Origin: Mactra quadrangularis | Lineage: Eukaryota; Mollusca; Bivalvia; Venerida; Mactridae | Reading direction: 5' to 3' | Assembly (NCBI GenBank): GCA_025267735.1 | Contig: CM046311.1 | Coordinates: forward strand, 28,439,399-28,503,398 | DNA: 64,000 bases | Part shown: piece by piece, positions 33,679 to 48,300 of the stretch | Layout of the letters: the number at the start of each line of letters is the position of its first letter | Numbering within the stretch: the stretch's first letter is position 1 | The notes under the pieces: generated by a model | Told to the model about the DNA's origin: nothing | What the model saw: only the letters and a program-made list of their open reading frames with translations | The model's database searches: none | Translations under genes and position numbers: made by a program

Positions 33679-36600
33679 GTAAGAACTTTTATTTTATAGT
33701 GAATTCTTAGAGTAAAAGATCCGATATGAGACTAGTGATCATAGCTGTAGTTAATATATGTTACAGGCAATTTGTAAATATAGGCAAATTGTAAAATGCC
33801 TAAAAATTCAGGCAAAAAATTCTGAATGCGAACTACTGTTTGCAAATAGGACAGCAGTCTATTCCTAACCCTATAATTGACTTGTGACACATTCTTTGCA
33901 TATAAAAGATTTTGCAAATCGACTTCGGAATAGACATTTGAATGGACAACAATCTATTCGCAACTTTTTAATATACTTCAGACACATTCTAGCATATTCT
34001 AACTGCATGTATATGATTTTACGAATAGACTTCCGAATAGACATTTGTATGGACAGCTGTGTATTCGAAACTCTATAATAAACTTCTGACACATCATGAC
34101 TGCATAAACATGATTTTGCGAATAGACTTTTAAAAAGTCATTTGTAAGAATTTCTGTCTTTTTGCTTCTCTTTGAATAAACTTCTGGCTCATTCTAAATG
34201 TATATGAATGATTTTTGCGAATAGACTTCTGAAAAGACATTTGTAAGAATTGTTATCTATTTGCTACCTTTTGAATAGACTTCTGGCACAATCTAAATGC
34301 TTAAATATGATTTTGCCAGTAGACTTCGGAATAGACTTTTGAATGGACATTTGTCTCTTTACGTATTCCACGAAAAGACTTTTAAATCTGTTTGATTGCA
34401 TCACTGACTTTTTTTCGAATAGACTTCTGAACAGACATTTGAATGGACATTTGTCTATTCGCTACTCTTTGGATAGACTTCTGACACAATCTAAATGCAT
34501 ATGAATGATATTGCGAATAGACTTCGGAATAAACTTTTGAATGGACATTTGTCTCTTTGCGTATTCCACGAAAAGACGTTTAATCTGTTTGATTGCATTA
34601 CTGACTTTTTTTAATAGACTTCTGAAAAGACATTTAAATGGACAGCTCTCTTTTCTCTATAAAAGACTTCTGACTCATTCTGAATGCATAAACATAACTT
34701 TGCAAATTGACTTCTGAATAGACATTTGAATGGACATCTGTCTATTCGCAACTTTATGGTAGACTTCAGACACATTCTTAATGCATATATATAATTATGC
34801 AAAGAGACTTCTGAATAGACTTTTGAATGGGCATTTGTCTCTGTACGTATTCCACGAAAAGACTTTAAATCTGTATGATTGCATTACTGACATTTTTGGA
34901 ATATATTTCTGAATAGACATTTGAATGGACAGCACTCTATTCGAAACTCTATAAAAAACTTCTGACTCATTCTGAACGCATTTACCAGGTTTTGCGAATA
35001 TACTTCTGAATAGACATTTGAATGGACAGCTCTCTATTTGAAACCCTATAAAAAACTTCTGACTCATTCTGAACGCATTTACCAGGTTTTGCGAATAGAC
35101 TTCTGAATAGACATTTGAATGGACAGCTCTCTATTCGAAACTCTATAGAGACTTCAGACACATTCTTAATGCATGTATATTATTTTGCGAATAGACTTCT
35201 GAATAGACTTTTGAATGGACAGCTCTCTATTCGAAACTCTATAAAAGACTTCAGACTCATTCTGAATGTATATACATGATTTTGCGAATAGACTTCTGAA
35301 TAGACATTTGAATTGACATCTGCCTATTCGCAACTTTATAAACACTTCAGACACATTCTTAATGATTTTGCGAATAGACTTCTGAATAGACTTTTGAATG
35401 GACAGCTCTCTATTCGAAACTCTATAAAAGACTTCAGACTCATTCTGAATGTATATACATGATTTTGCGAATAGACTTCTGAATAGACATTTGAATTGAC
35501 ATCTGTCTATTCGCAACTTTATATTAGACTTCAGACACATTCTTAATGCATATATATGATTTTGCGAATAGACCTCTGGATAGACATTTGAATGGACATC
35601 TCTCTATTCAAACTCTGTAAGAGACTTCAGACACATTCTTAATCCATATATATGATTTTGCGAATAGACTTCTGAATAGATTTTTGAATGGACAGCTCTC
35701 TATTCGAAACTCTATAAAAGACTTCTGACTCATTCTGAACGCATTTACCAGGTTTTGTGAATAGACTTCTGAATAGACTTTTGAATGGACAGCTCTCTAT
35801 TCGAAACTCTATAAAAGACTTCTGACTCAATCTGAATGCATAAACATGATTTTGCGAATAGACTTCTGAATGGACATTTGAATGGACATCTGTCTATTCG
35901 CAACTTCATGATCGACTTCAGACACATTCTTAATGCATATATATGATTTTGCGAAAAGACTTCTGAATAGACATTTGAATGGACATCTGTCTATTCGAAA
36001 CTATAGAAAAGACTTCTGACTCATTTTGAATGCATATATATGATTTTGCGAATAAACTTCTAAATAGACTTTTGAATGGACATTTGTTTGTTTACGTATT
36101 CCACGAAAAGACCTTTAAATCTATTTGATTGCATTTCTGACTTTTTTTGCGAATAGACTTCTGAAGAGACTTTTGAATGGACAGCTCTCTATTCGAAACT
36201 CCATAAAAGACTTCAGACTCATTCTGAATGCATATACATGGTTTTGCGAATAGACTTCTGAATAGACATTTGAATGGATATCTGTCTATTCGCAACTTTA
36301 CACTAGACTTCAGACATTTTCTGAATGCATATATGTATATAATTTTGCAAAAAGACTTCTGAAAAGACTTTTGAATGGACATTTGTCTCTTTAAGTATTC
36401 CACGAAAAGACTTTTAATTCTGTTTTATTGCATTACTGACATTTTTTGAATAGACTTCTGAATAGACTTCCGGATAGACAGCTGTCTTTTCGGCAATTTG
36501 TGAACAGACTTTTGTACAGATTTTTGAACCTACCTATATATATGTATACAGTAAATGCGAATAGACTTCTGAATGAATAGATTTCTCAATACATAGCTGT

Positions 36601-39600
36601 CTATTGAGCGAATAGACTTTTGAATAGAGAATAGACAATAGATAGCTAACTTCACAGACCTTAAAATAAAATTTAATCTGTTGCAAGTGGGTGTAGAATG
36701 AATCAACAGACACTTACTTACAATTTGTATAATTTGCCACAAAAAAACTACCTATTGGGCATTTAATGCGGTCAATATTATTATGTATTGTTCTCTGTTG
36801 ATGCAACTATACTTTCTCAAGAAATGTTATCACTTTAAAGTGAGAGTATTTAGCATTTGAACCTGACTCCATACGACAAACATTTACCCATTTTATCAAA
36901 TTTTTAATGAAAGCTTTTTAAAAAGCCTACAAAGTGCAATGTCTGCAAACTTTTGAATGGCACTGTCAAACTTATGTAGGTTTATCTGGACAATGTTATA
37001 AAACACTAACGATAGTTTGATGTTTTGGGAGTTAAGACATAAAAGCTTTAACATTAAAACATTTGAGAATTTATGAGTTGACTAACCAACTTGTTAAACA
37101 CTTATGTGTATATCTTTATATACATACTTCTTATGTTATGTTGATATAACATGCAACCGTAAAATTGTTTATTTAGGGCGTTGATAATCGAATAACTTTG
37201 ATAATTCAATCGAAAACTTAAGTGCAGGGGATCGAATTTTGGGATAGTTTCTGAGCAAGATAATCTGGTAAAATATTGCAATGTTTTTACTTGAATGCGT
37301 TAATGGCAACGACGTACAATGTTTACCTAAACCATATTTTTAATTTCAAAGTAAAGTTTTTTAAATCTTGATTTTGTGACTAACGTTATTTGTATTGTAT
37401 TATATTATTTCACAAACTGAAGATGAACAATGTACAAATCGTTAATAACATATTATTATTTGTTCTATTCTCATAATTCTGTTCTAATTTACAAGTATAC
37501 GTCGATCGACTTACACTCGCATCACGCGTCCCTGTGTAGATACGTTACTTATGACATAGAAAGCATCCCAGCAAGCCCAGTGGGTATCGTCAAAGTCTTT
37601 TGATCGAATGGTCGTATGTTCGATTCCAGGACAGGGCACACTGTTGTGAAGTTTGGTCATGAAATAATTTTTACGGCCATTATCCCTCCTATCATTGCTT
37701 TTAAACCATGTAGGACAATTGTCAGACACTGGTGTAAGCATGCGCATAATAACTGGTGAACGGCTGAATCCAGATATTTTGTCTTTAGGAATGGTGAGTA
37801 GGGTGACCGGCCGCCGTGATATGACCAATACAATGAGTTGCCCGGCGTTGAACTCAACTAACATAAGGGGCGTAGGAGTTTTATTTGTTAGTCTCAGCCT
37901 TTCTGGTCATAGACTAGATTTTATTTAGTATTCACAGGAAATCATTGTACCAATTTGTAAAGACTTAATGAAACATTGAGTTCATTTTAGGTCCGTAGCT
38001 ATTTCACCAGAGAAAAACTGACTAAATTTAGATCAAAATTATACATCATGTATATTTCAATTTTTATTTTTATTTGATTGATGTTCCATTTAGACATTTT
38101 GTTGTTACATGTGGTAGCCTTTGTAAGTGTTTCTTTGTTAAATGGGTTTGACGCCATGTAAACTCGAAGTATAGTCATTTTACGACGACCAGGTCATCTA
38201 CCCTAGTAATCATGGACCGTTGTCTATAACCAGTACTCACCTACCACGAACAGTTGCCTGCAGTACTGATGAGAAGTTATAAGTAGTTTCATTATTGACA
38301 ACATAATGAAGCAAGAAAGTCTCAGTAGAGAACTATGGCAAACCATTTCCAACAATTTTATACTGGATCAAGTTGCCTACAAAATAGAGTAAAGTCCTCC
38401 AAGTATGCTATCGTACCATCATTATCTTTGTACAAAACTAGACATAACGCCCCTATACCTAGAATATAGCTGGTGCATTTTTATTATTATTTCAAACGCC
38501 TCTAATAAAAATATCTTTTTATAAATACAATTTTATCTTAAATATGTTTATTTTATTTATTGCATTCTAAAGTAAAAGTTGCTCGAAACCCAAAGTAAAA
38601 TTTGGATTTCAGTACTTTAAACAAATTGGTTGGACTCGTTTATTGTGTAAATGTATGTTATAGTTTAATAATTCCACGGTTTGAGACAGTTTTCATGTAT
38701 GTTGTAAAGTTATTAGCAAACACATCAGGAACAGCAACGGACACAAAACACAAACATAACATACAGCCAAAAAGCAACGATTTTTATTTATTTTTATTCT
38801 CTTGTTATAAAAACAAGACTCCACAATCAAATAACGAAAACTAGAACAAAAGGGGTTTTCGCCTTCGAACGAACAGTGGCAAAAACAATTGACGCTGATT
38901 TGTTAATTTTTAAACCTAGTTTTAGAGTCAATCTCCGTAAACAGAGATCCTGTTCTACTCGCGTTGTCGTACTGGATCTCTACTTAGTCAATGCAAGGTC
39001 ACGTCGAGATGAACTTTGTGTCGACCAATCAATACGTAGCTTTCATCTAGACGAAAATACTATTAATCACATTTTGATTTCGTAATTTCTATTTTTAGAC
39101 CAAGTTTTGCATGCAAATTTAACAGCGATATTATTCACAGTCTGCGATTGGGTGGCTCATTTCAAATTGCGTGTCGTAGACGATGTAAACAAGTTACGTA
39201 TCATAACAATTTCGTCATGAATATTATGATGAGAAAAGGTCACCTGAACGTGACCTTCGTTTGGAAAAGGCCAGATCTAAATAAGCGAGTATGCGAGCGG
39301 TAAAGTTTTAGATCGGGTTTTAATCAGATTGTTTTAGAGTGTACCAACCTAATACTTGCTCTAAAAGGTTTAAGAACAAACATTACTGATTGCCTTGGTA
39401 AAAAAAATGTAAATGAATTTGCATGTAACTTCGTATAGGGCCTTTAAAACATTGATGTAGTCAATAAAATGTTTGTATGATATGATTGACTAGACATATT
39501 TAAACAGTTAATGAGGATATTATATTTTATATATGGTACATTTAACATCACAGATTATCATTAATATATAACAATCATTCCATTAATTTGTAATAGAGAC

Positions 39601-42321
39601 GATGATTGATGTGAGATGTGTTCAGTAGTCTGTATTCAGTACACTGCACGGGTATTCTATATTGTTTTTTATTCTTCAGTTTGTCACGTTTCATCAGGTT
39701 CGATCATCAGCATAAACAATAGAGAAATAAATATATGAGTAGTTTGTATTGAAAATCCATTAGTAATAAGCACCTAGTGTCCAGCTTCATTTTCATTATA
39801 AAGTTGGACTTGAGAATATCGTTTTAAAACAGCATAAAATACATCTACATGTAAGTGACAATTTAATGGTGTGCGTATATGGTTATCGTTCTTAATCGGA
39901 CCTATATTATGCTTAACCTCACATCGCACTTTTGGGGTCTAACGCACTCTGGGGTATGAATCGAGACTTGGACCTGACATGCTACATATAAACTGACTTT
40001 AGGTTCAAAAATAAAAAGTTCGAATCAATTATGACGAACTATACTTTGAAACTATTCAATCAAGTGGTCTTACTAAATGGCATTCAAATTTTGTAGCATT
40101 TAAGTGAAAAATACATGCTTCACTTATGGCTACCGTACATTTACTTCAAGTGTCAAATATTCCGTCTATTTCATTTCAAATTTTTGGTTACTATTTGCAT
40201 AAATACAAAAAATAATCTTAAAGACTCTTTTTAACGTTTTTTTTTCATTTACTTTTAATGAACAAAATGCGAGTTCGTTTGTCTGGTGTTCAATATTGCA
40301 TTATGTGCTTACGTAACTATTTTGGGGTCGGGTCCCAATGGGCCGACTTAATTTACCTGGGCGGCGCCGGCGTACGCCGATTCCTAAACGGGCACCGGCA
40401 AATCACGTTATTTATTCAGAGATTAAGCCGGAATCACTAGCCGCTGTACGCGATGAGCGTGTGACAAATATGGCTGAAAATGGCAACAAGTGAACCCATT
40501 ATTATAAAAGTTTACTAATTTTTCGGCTGAGTACTGACTGATGAGTGTGTCACTCCCGTTACTTGTCATTTGTGTGAGAGTAATATTATAAACATGTTTA
40601 CATTTTACTGACTTGCCAGACATGAACTTGAAAATATTGATGACTAAAATGATTTATTTACGTACACTGCTGGAAATGCGACCGTCTGCAACAGTAATTC
40701 ATCGTTATCCTCGTCATCATTTATCATTGCTTCGCTAGTTATTTTTGACACAACCACAGCCGTAGCTATTGACACCATTTTTGTTAGCCGGAACGCTTGA
40801 TTCATATTTCACACCGATGCGAACCGATCGGTGATCTGTTAACGCCGGTTTGTTAGCCACCCTGCATGGCAAATCAAGTCGGCCCAATGTGCGTAGTTTA
40901 ACATTTAAAAAGTAAAAATGTGGTTTAAAATCTGCTTCGATATAATATGTTCAGCCGAATTTACAATTTCGTACGATAACACCGGTTTATTCAAACACCT
41001 TCAGATACGAGACGCTCACAGTGCACATTTACACCTGGGTGAAGTGGAAAAGATGAAGGCACATATCTTGCTAAAGGAAATTAGCAATGCCCCTAGTTGG
41101 GCTCGAACCCGGTAACTCGCGATCGATAAGCTTGCGTCATACCACTGGACTGCTGCTTCCACACAGTTAAATTATCTGCCGTAACGTTTTCTCAACTTGT
41201 ACAAGATCTGTAGATGATGTTTGTAATGAGAGGCCTTCATCTGATATGTTATATTTAAATGTTTACAAATATATTAAACTATATCTAGTAGCAAAATATC
41301 GTAACTAGATAAGAGCTAGAATAAATCAGTTAAGGTTTTAAAGTGTTTAACTCAGATATATTCATTTAAAAACATGCCGAGCGATAAATTTAAGATCTGT
41401 TCACCATTGTAATGTCATATATCATCAAGATATAATAATGAAATACTTTCAATTTTAAATCTTACAATGATGGGATGAAGGCAAAAGAAATAGATCTACG
41501 AAATAACCTGGTTCAAGTAAGTGAGGCTAGTTTTTATATGATAACAGTTTACTTATATTGATTTTACGACATTTACTGAAATGCTATCACTGAAGTAAAC
41601 ATATTGTTGTTGTTTACTGTAATTTTTCTCCAACTTTATTAAATAATAAAGTTCACCTATACAGATCACCTTGGTTACCGCGAAATCTTCCAATTTTCGA
41701 TTATTGTCCGAAATTTGAGTAGGAAAATATCCATATTTAAGACTAACAATTGTATATACATGTAGTATCGTTTTTAAGTGTCTGTAAGGACTTGAGAAAT
41801 TGTCGCGTCTGTCACAATCTCCGTAAACAGATATCCTGTAGAGCATTGTCGTACAGGATCTCTACTATCTCAATGGAGGGTCACGTCGAGATGAACTTTG
41901 TGTCGACCAATCAATGCGTACCTTTCATCCTGACGAAACAATATAAATAACATTTTGACTTCGTAATTTCTATTTTTAGACCAAGGTTTGCAAGCTAATT
42001 TAACAGCGGTATTATTCACAGTCTGCGATTGGACGTCTCATTTCAAATTGCGTGACGTAGACGATGTAAACAAGTTACGTATCATAAAAATGTCGTCATT
42101 AATATTATGATGAGAAAAGGTCCCCTGAAAGTAACCCTCGTTTGAAAAAGGCCAGATATAAATTAGCGAGTAGGCGAGCGGAAAATTTTAGATCGGGTTT
42201 TAATCAGATTGCGTCTGTCATAGCATACCATCTGTTTGAATTGCTGATTATATTTTGTATCATATATTTGTATTATATTCGCAGACTCCGTGCCTACTTA
42301 AGGATTGATAGAGGCTTTATT

Positions 42322-42378
<57 letters not shown>

Positions 42379-45300
42379 GCACATACCCTCAAACAAATGA
42401 AAACCGTATAACCTTTCACGATGTCATTTTATCATTATCCAATTTCCAAAGTTATAAACATGCGAAAGTATTTAATAGTTTAACAGGAATCCATTATGCC
42501 CAAAATTATCTAAACATTTAATAGCATTGATTATCATTAAATATAGTTGATATAGATATATAGAATCAAGTCATGTATTATCATTGATATCAATTTATAG
42601 TAGAATTTCCGTACAACTATTGTATACCATATACTAATTACCAGATGGTTATTGAACTATGTCATCAATATATTACTCATTAGTTATGGGATACAATGTG
42701 ACTATTTGTTAATTTTGTCCCATTTATTTACGTAACTTTTCATTAATTGACTCACAACAAATTAAGCGGTCAATGTCATTAGTTTTGTGATAACGTGTTT
42801 TGGTTGGGTTTGACATTGTAGAACACATTGTATATCAAACATTACAGCGGTCAGTCAACCAATACATCGCTCAGGTTATATCTCTGGAATAAACAGTTAA
42901 CCAGCTATTAGGCACATATATGTCCGTCAGTGACTGACAACCGTCATACTTTATTTTGAATCGAACTACACTCCACAAAAGTATACATTGTCTGGGAATC
43001 GTACCCATGACATTTCGGTCAGTACATTTGTTTACTAATACTACCAACTAGCCAGGTGAGCTTGGTAATACCTAGACAGCCTATTATAAACTCCTTTAAA
43101 TCAAAGCAACTAAGTCGTTGAATGTGTTGGATATGTTTAGGTTTGATAGGAAAATTGTGTGTTTTGTACAATTCCGAGATAATTGTTTGTTGGGTGAAGA
43201 ATTATAGAACGATGTTCTAGTATAGGCCTATTATTTTGATCTATAACGAAATATTTCAATTTACATTGAACACCATCCTAGTCTAGAACTAAATTATGTT
43301 AGGCTAAATACCGTTGGAAACATTTTATAGCGCCATCCATGTTGGTTCATAAACTCTGCCCCTCATAGACTATAAAGGTCAGTAAAATTAGAACGTGAGA
43401 ACATACTTTCTAGATAGAACATGTTAAGATAATGATGTATAGTTTCTAGTCAATAACCAATCTTTATTTCTACTTATATTTTACAATGGCATAGCTTGGC
43501 GTAGTAAACAAATTACCACTAGAACGATATAGTAACATCGTTCCAAAATCAAACAGTCAAGACGTCTTACACATTATAGTTCCTCTATTAGGACCATCAT
43601 ATAAAGTTTGAATAAAAGGGACTTTTTTCATCTAATATGACACAATATAAATAGTTAAAATGTATTTTTGAGTTTGATTACTTTCTTATGTGGAAGAACT
43701 CGAGATCTAGCCCAGAAATACTCGGTTCCTTTATTCGATATATTTCCTCTTATATAAAAGTAAAAGCTGTGGGTAACTTTCAAAAGTCTCCAGCTACGCC
43801 AGTGTCTAATTACCCTCATTTACATAGAAATAATAACTTTGTTTACTATTGTTGTTATAGAATACTTGACCCATTGGTACAAACATTGAGAGAGAAATAG
43901 AAGTTTACCATTAAATGAGTGACAACCTTTCCTCAAGGTAATGAATCAATAAACACAGTACAGTCAAGTGCATTGCAAATACTTGATAAAAACAGTAAAA
44001 ACATGGCCAGTTTAAAGTAAAGGTTTATCGTAGAGTACATTAGGATTTTTATAATCAGAGTTGACATTAGTTCTGGCTTCAAAAACATTGAAAGCCGCTT
44101 TTTTAACATTTTGTTGTTCCTCTGATTAGACGTTCATAAACCGTATATACACACGGATGTGCTAGAGACCTTATGCTAGGCTGACGTATCACATGTCCAT
44201 TCGGAGCTCATCGACCATTCACTACGAGTAATTTCTTAAATGAATGGTCGGGGTGTTCCGAATGACCAGGTGACCAAATGTTACAAAATATTCGCATGAT
44301 GCATTGTGAAAAGTAAATACTACATCTCTGCCACCCTAATTATTTCTGTGTAATGGTGTCTGACATCAAAAATCTCATAATCTAACTTCACTGAGCCTAA
44401 CGTTATACATGTACACCTAAAATAAGGTATAAAACCGGTGAAAGATTCCAGTGAAATTTAGAACTATATTTGTTTTATTTAAATGATACAAAATCGCACG
44501 TTTAAACCGTTTAAACCCCTGTTAAGTAATTCATCAATCCGCATTTAGTCTTAGGAGTAATTCTTTGAGAGTGCTACACTTTTAGAGCGTGGTCTTGCTT
44601 GCATGGTCTTAGACTTTTATAAAACGCTCAGAACTGATCTAATAAAGATTCAATATCAGAATTATCAAAATATTTATAGAATGGTTTTAGTGTATGGCAT
44701 TATTCTTCTCAAATTTAGCTGTTGGAATTTAAAAATCGTCAAAATTTGTATGATTTGTATTTAATAATCAATGTCATATTTTTTAAGTTGAAGCATTATG
44801 GTTTGTAATGCAGAACTTTATGTACAATGTTAGCACTTCAAACAAACTTAAGGTCTTATCTCGATTAACGCTTTTGATGTGAAAGATAGCAAGTGTGTTC
44901 TATGAAATATGATTGCATATTAGAACCAGAAGGTATCCGAATGTCAACATATAGAATGAATTATGAAGTTGATTATAGACAATTTATTGATTATATAACA
45001 TTTAATACAATGTGCGTTAGCTGTTCAAATATTTCTACAAATAAAAGAGAAATACTGTTCTATATATAGACGTTAGACACGAGAATAGATTGATGTTTTA
45101 AAGTCACTATATGAAGATACATTCATTTACAGCAGACCTGAATATTGTCTTAAATCAGTGAAGGTATAACAATACATGTATATACATGATTGTATTAGAG
45201 ACACAATGTACTTTTCAAACTACTTTAAAGCCACTGTTTGTCGATGTGTGCATTTACAGCAAACACTGTTTTACAACCATGAAGGTAACTATCAAAATAA

Positions 45301-48300
45301 AACATGCATTAGAGACACATCAAATATTTCATAAAGGTCATCTGAATATGACCCCTAGTGTAACGTCAGGAGATCCATTGACAACAGTCTATATGATAGC
45401 TGTTTATTAATATTGATGGCGGCCACGATTTAGAAACATTAGCATTGATTAAAAAATGAAGCATTTATGCACTATGATCAATTAATTTGTTTGAAATGTT
45501 AAATAAAGTGCTAAGCAATTAAAACGGTCAATACTTTTGCTAGCCGCATCATTGCGACATCAATCCTACAATTTAAGTTAATTATTGATTATGAATGAAA
45601 AACAAATATGAACTTTAAATGTATGAATAGAATCCATTCATTTACGGTAATACCAATAAGGAGTCATTTTACATAGGTAGATCTATTCAGTCATTTTTAT
45701 TAGCCAATCAGGAATCGTGTTACATAATTATTCAGTTAAAACTAAATGAAAATGCATATTGATAAACATTGAAAGTTATCTATTTAGCAATCTATAGTTT
45801 GGAAAATTAAAATCGTTCATGAAATTAAAATTTAAAATTTTGTTTAAAAAAATTATATGGTTCTGCCAAATGTGATGCTATCCAATGTTTCAATGTGCCT
45901 CGTTTGTAACAATGTCTTAACTGTAAACATTACCATACATACAGGGGCAGATCAACTTATTTTTCCTAGAGTACAAAAGTCTGAATATTTTGTTAAAAAG
46001 ACTTTAACAGAAAAGAAAAAACAAATTTTATTCAAGAAATTCAAGGCCACCGGCCCAAAATACAACAATACAATATACAAAATTGTGTGGTTATGTTGAG
46101 TTTTAAGAATAAAGTGAGACAATCTGACATCTATCAGGGAGATGGGTTTTCGGGCCTCAGCTATTTCAAAAGGAGGAATGAAAAGGACTAATAAGTATAG
46201 AGAAAGTTTACAAGTTTATTCATATAAACACCGGAATGTCTTAGACCCAACCGGCAAATACAAGTACATTGACATGTCAGTACAATATAAATGATCATAA
46301 TGAGTTATTAGAAAATACAAATTGGAATACAGAAATAAAATCCGAGTAGAGAAAATCAAGATGCCAACATCTTCGAGGCTAAGGCAGAGGGATCAGAACA
46401 ACCGTTCCCTTCAACGAAGAATAATCCTCTCACCATTTTACTAGTATTTTAAAATCTGCAGCCCTGATTTTAATTATGCTAAACCTGCCCATTGATTATC
46501 TCAGATCAATCTAAACTCATCAATTCAATTAATTCAACTTCCTAAAAAATACATGTAAAAGTGAGTGAAAATATTGAAAACTGAGAGGTATGATCAATCA
46601 TTGTAATATTCCATATTAAAGCTTTTCGCTCACAAATTTGGTTACTTTCTATACTTCAAAATGATACGGAATGACTGTACCCGATGTTTAACGAATGATA
46701 CGAATTTATCCGATGTATTACCAAGAATACGGAAATATCCAATGTATAATTCTGTTGGTTTGTTATGGCATGACAAACGTTGCAATATTCTAAACTGAAA
46801 AAGTTATGTGTTACAAAAAAATATTTGTTTTGTATAAAAATATATGTTCGATAAAAAATATATATGTTGTAAAAATATATATTTTTGTTTGTAAAAGAAT
46901 AAATGTGTTGTAAAAAATATTTGTTTTGTATAAATTATACATGTAGTATAAAAAATATATATGTTCAATAAAGATATTTATGTCTTGCAAAAAAATATAT
47001 ATGTGGTATAAAATCTTTAAAAATATATATATGGTATAATTAGCATGATGGGAAATAAGGTCTATTGTAACAAGGGATCTGATTGGTCGACAATGATGTA
47101 GCTGTTATATGGTGGATTATAAAATAAACAATCAGGGGCTTGTGCTAAAACTTACAGTTACAAAATAAACACCCAAAACCGTTACTTGACTCAGTTATAC
47201 ATGTATGTATCACAGAACACAGCAGAAACCATCCCTTGTACTCTGTTCAACAGCAGCCAAAGGGTCGAACTAGTCGTGTCAGCCAAGTCAAATAGTATAC
47301 TCATAATTCATAGTTTTAGGGGATATGCCAGGTGCAAACAAACTACAGATCAGTTGTCTATGACTGATGCATCTGGTTCGAACCTTTTACCGCTGCAGGA
47401 TCGGGTGCAAGGGGTAGTTACTTCCCCTAGATTTAAGCACAATGTGAACTCGGTTTCGTGTTCTCCGATATATAACTGATACTGTTATACGGTATAAGTT
47501 TTCATACATAAAATCAATATATTTTTCAATGATTGTCAATTTGCTTTTTTTTAATCATCAAACCCCATCTTTACTGCTTCCAGAATATCTTATACACTTC
47601 AAATGTAGAGTTTTAGAAAAGTTGAAATCTGTAAACAAGTAGCTTTAGTGTACATCATACAAAGTACATTTTGTTTTGTTTGCATTGATCAACTTTGTTG
47701 ACATATACTGTCAATCATTAAAGTTAATAGTGATACCAATCTATAATGACAGACACCGCCTATATAGGGTTTCCGTCAAGGGTTCATATATCTCATGATC
47801 GTTCAATAAACGTTAGATAAAGAGGATGTTTTGAATGTCTTAATTAATTCAACAATGGTGGGGCATTGGATTTTTGCTCGTCGTTTTTAGTTGTATACAG
47901 TTTACAGTTTACACACCAATGGCGAGAACAAATGCGAGTTTTAAAAGGGAAAAAACGCGTTACAATTAGTTTTGCATTTTTCCTGATCTTACATTGCAAC
48001 TTTCTTGAAACTGGTACTCGTTCATATACTCAGCAAAAATAGAAACTTTACATTGTGTAAACCTGAATTTCGTTGCTAAATCATTATGTGTAATAAACAA
48101 AACTATATAATCTTATTGGCATTATGATGTACTACACAAATCCGAAAATTTCGTGCAGTTATATGCTCCACGAGCGACTTAATCCGCCATTTCCGGTTTC
48201 TTACACCGACCACGCCACAGACAATCTCAAGTCATGTGGAGTAAAACTTTTCTCACAGAAACGTTTGCTTGTTTTAAAAACCAAGAAAATGCACTTTTGT

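Noticed and set aside
34600..36400. Minus-strand frames of 60-124 codons with repeated peptides such as SEVFYRVSNRELSIQKS
   Set aside because: They lie wholly in the 97-bp tandem array. The same unit is read in two frames within one stretch, because the period is not a multiple of three. They end at random stops.
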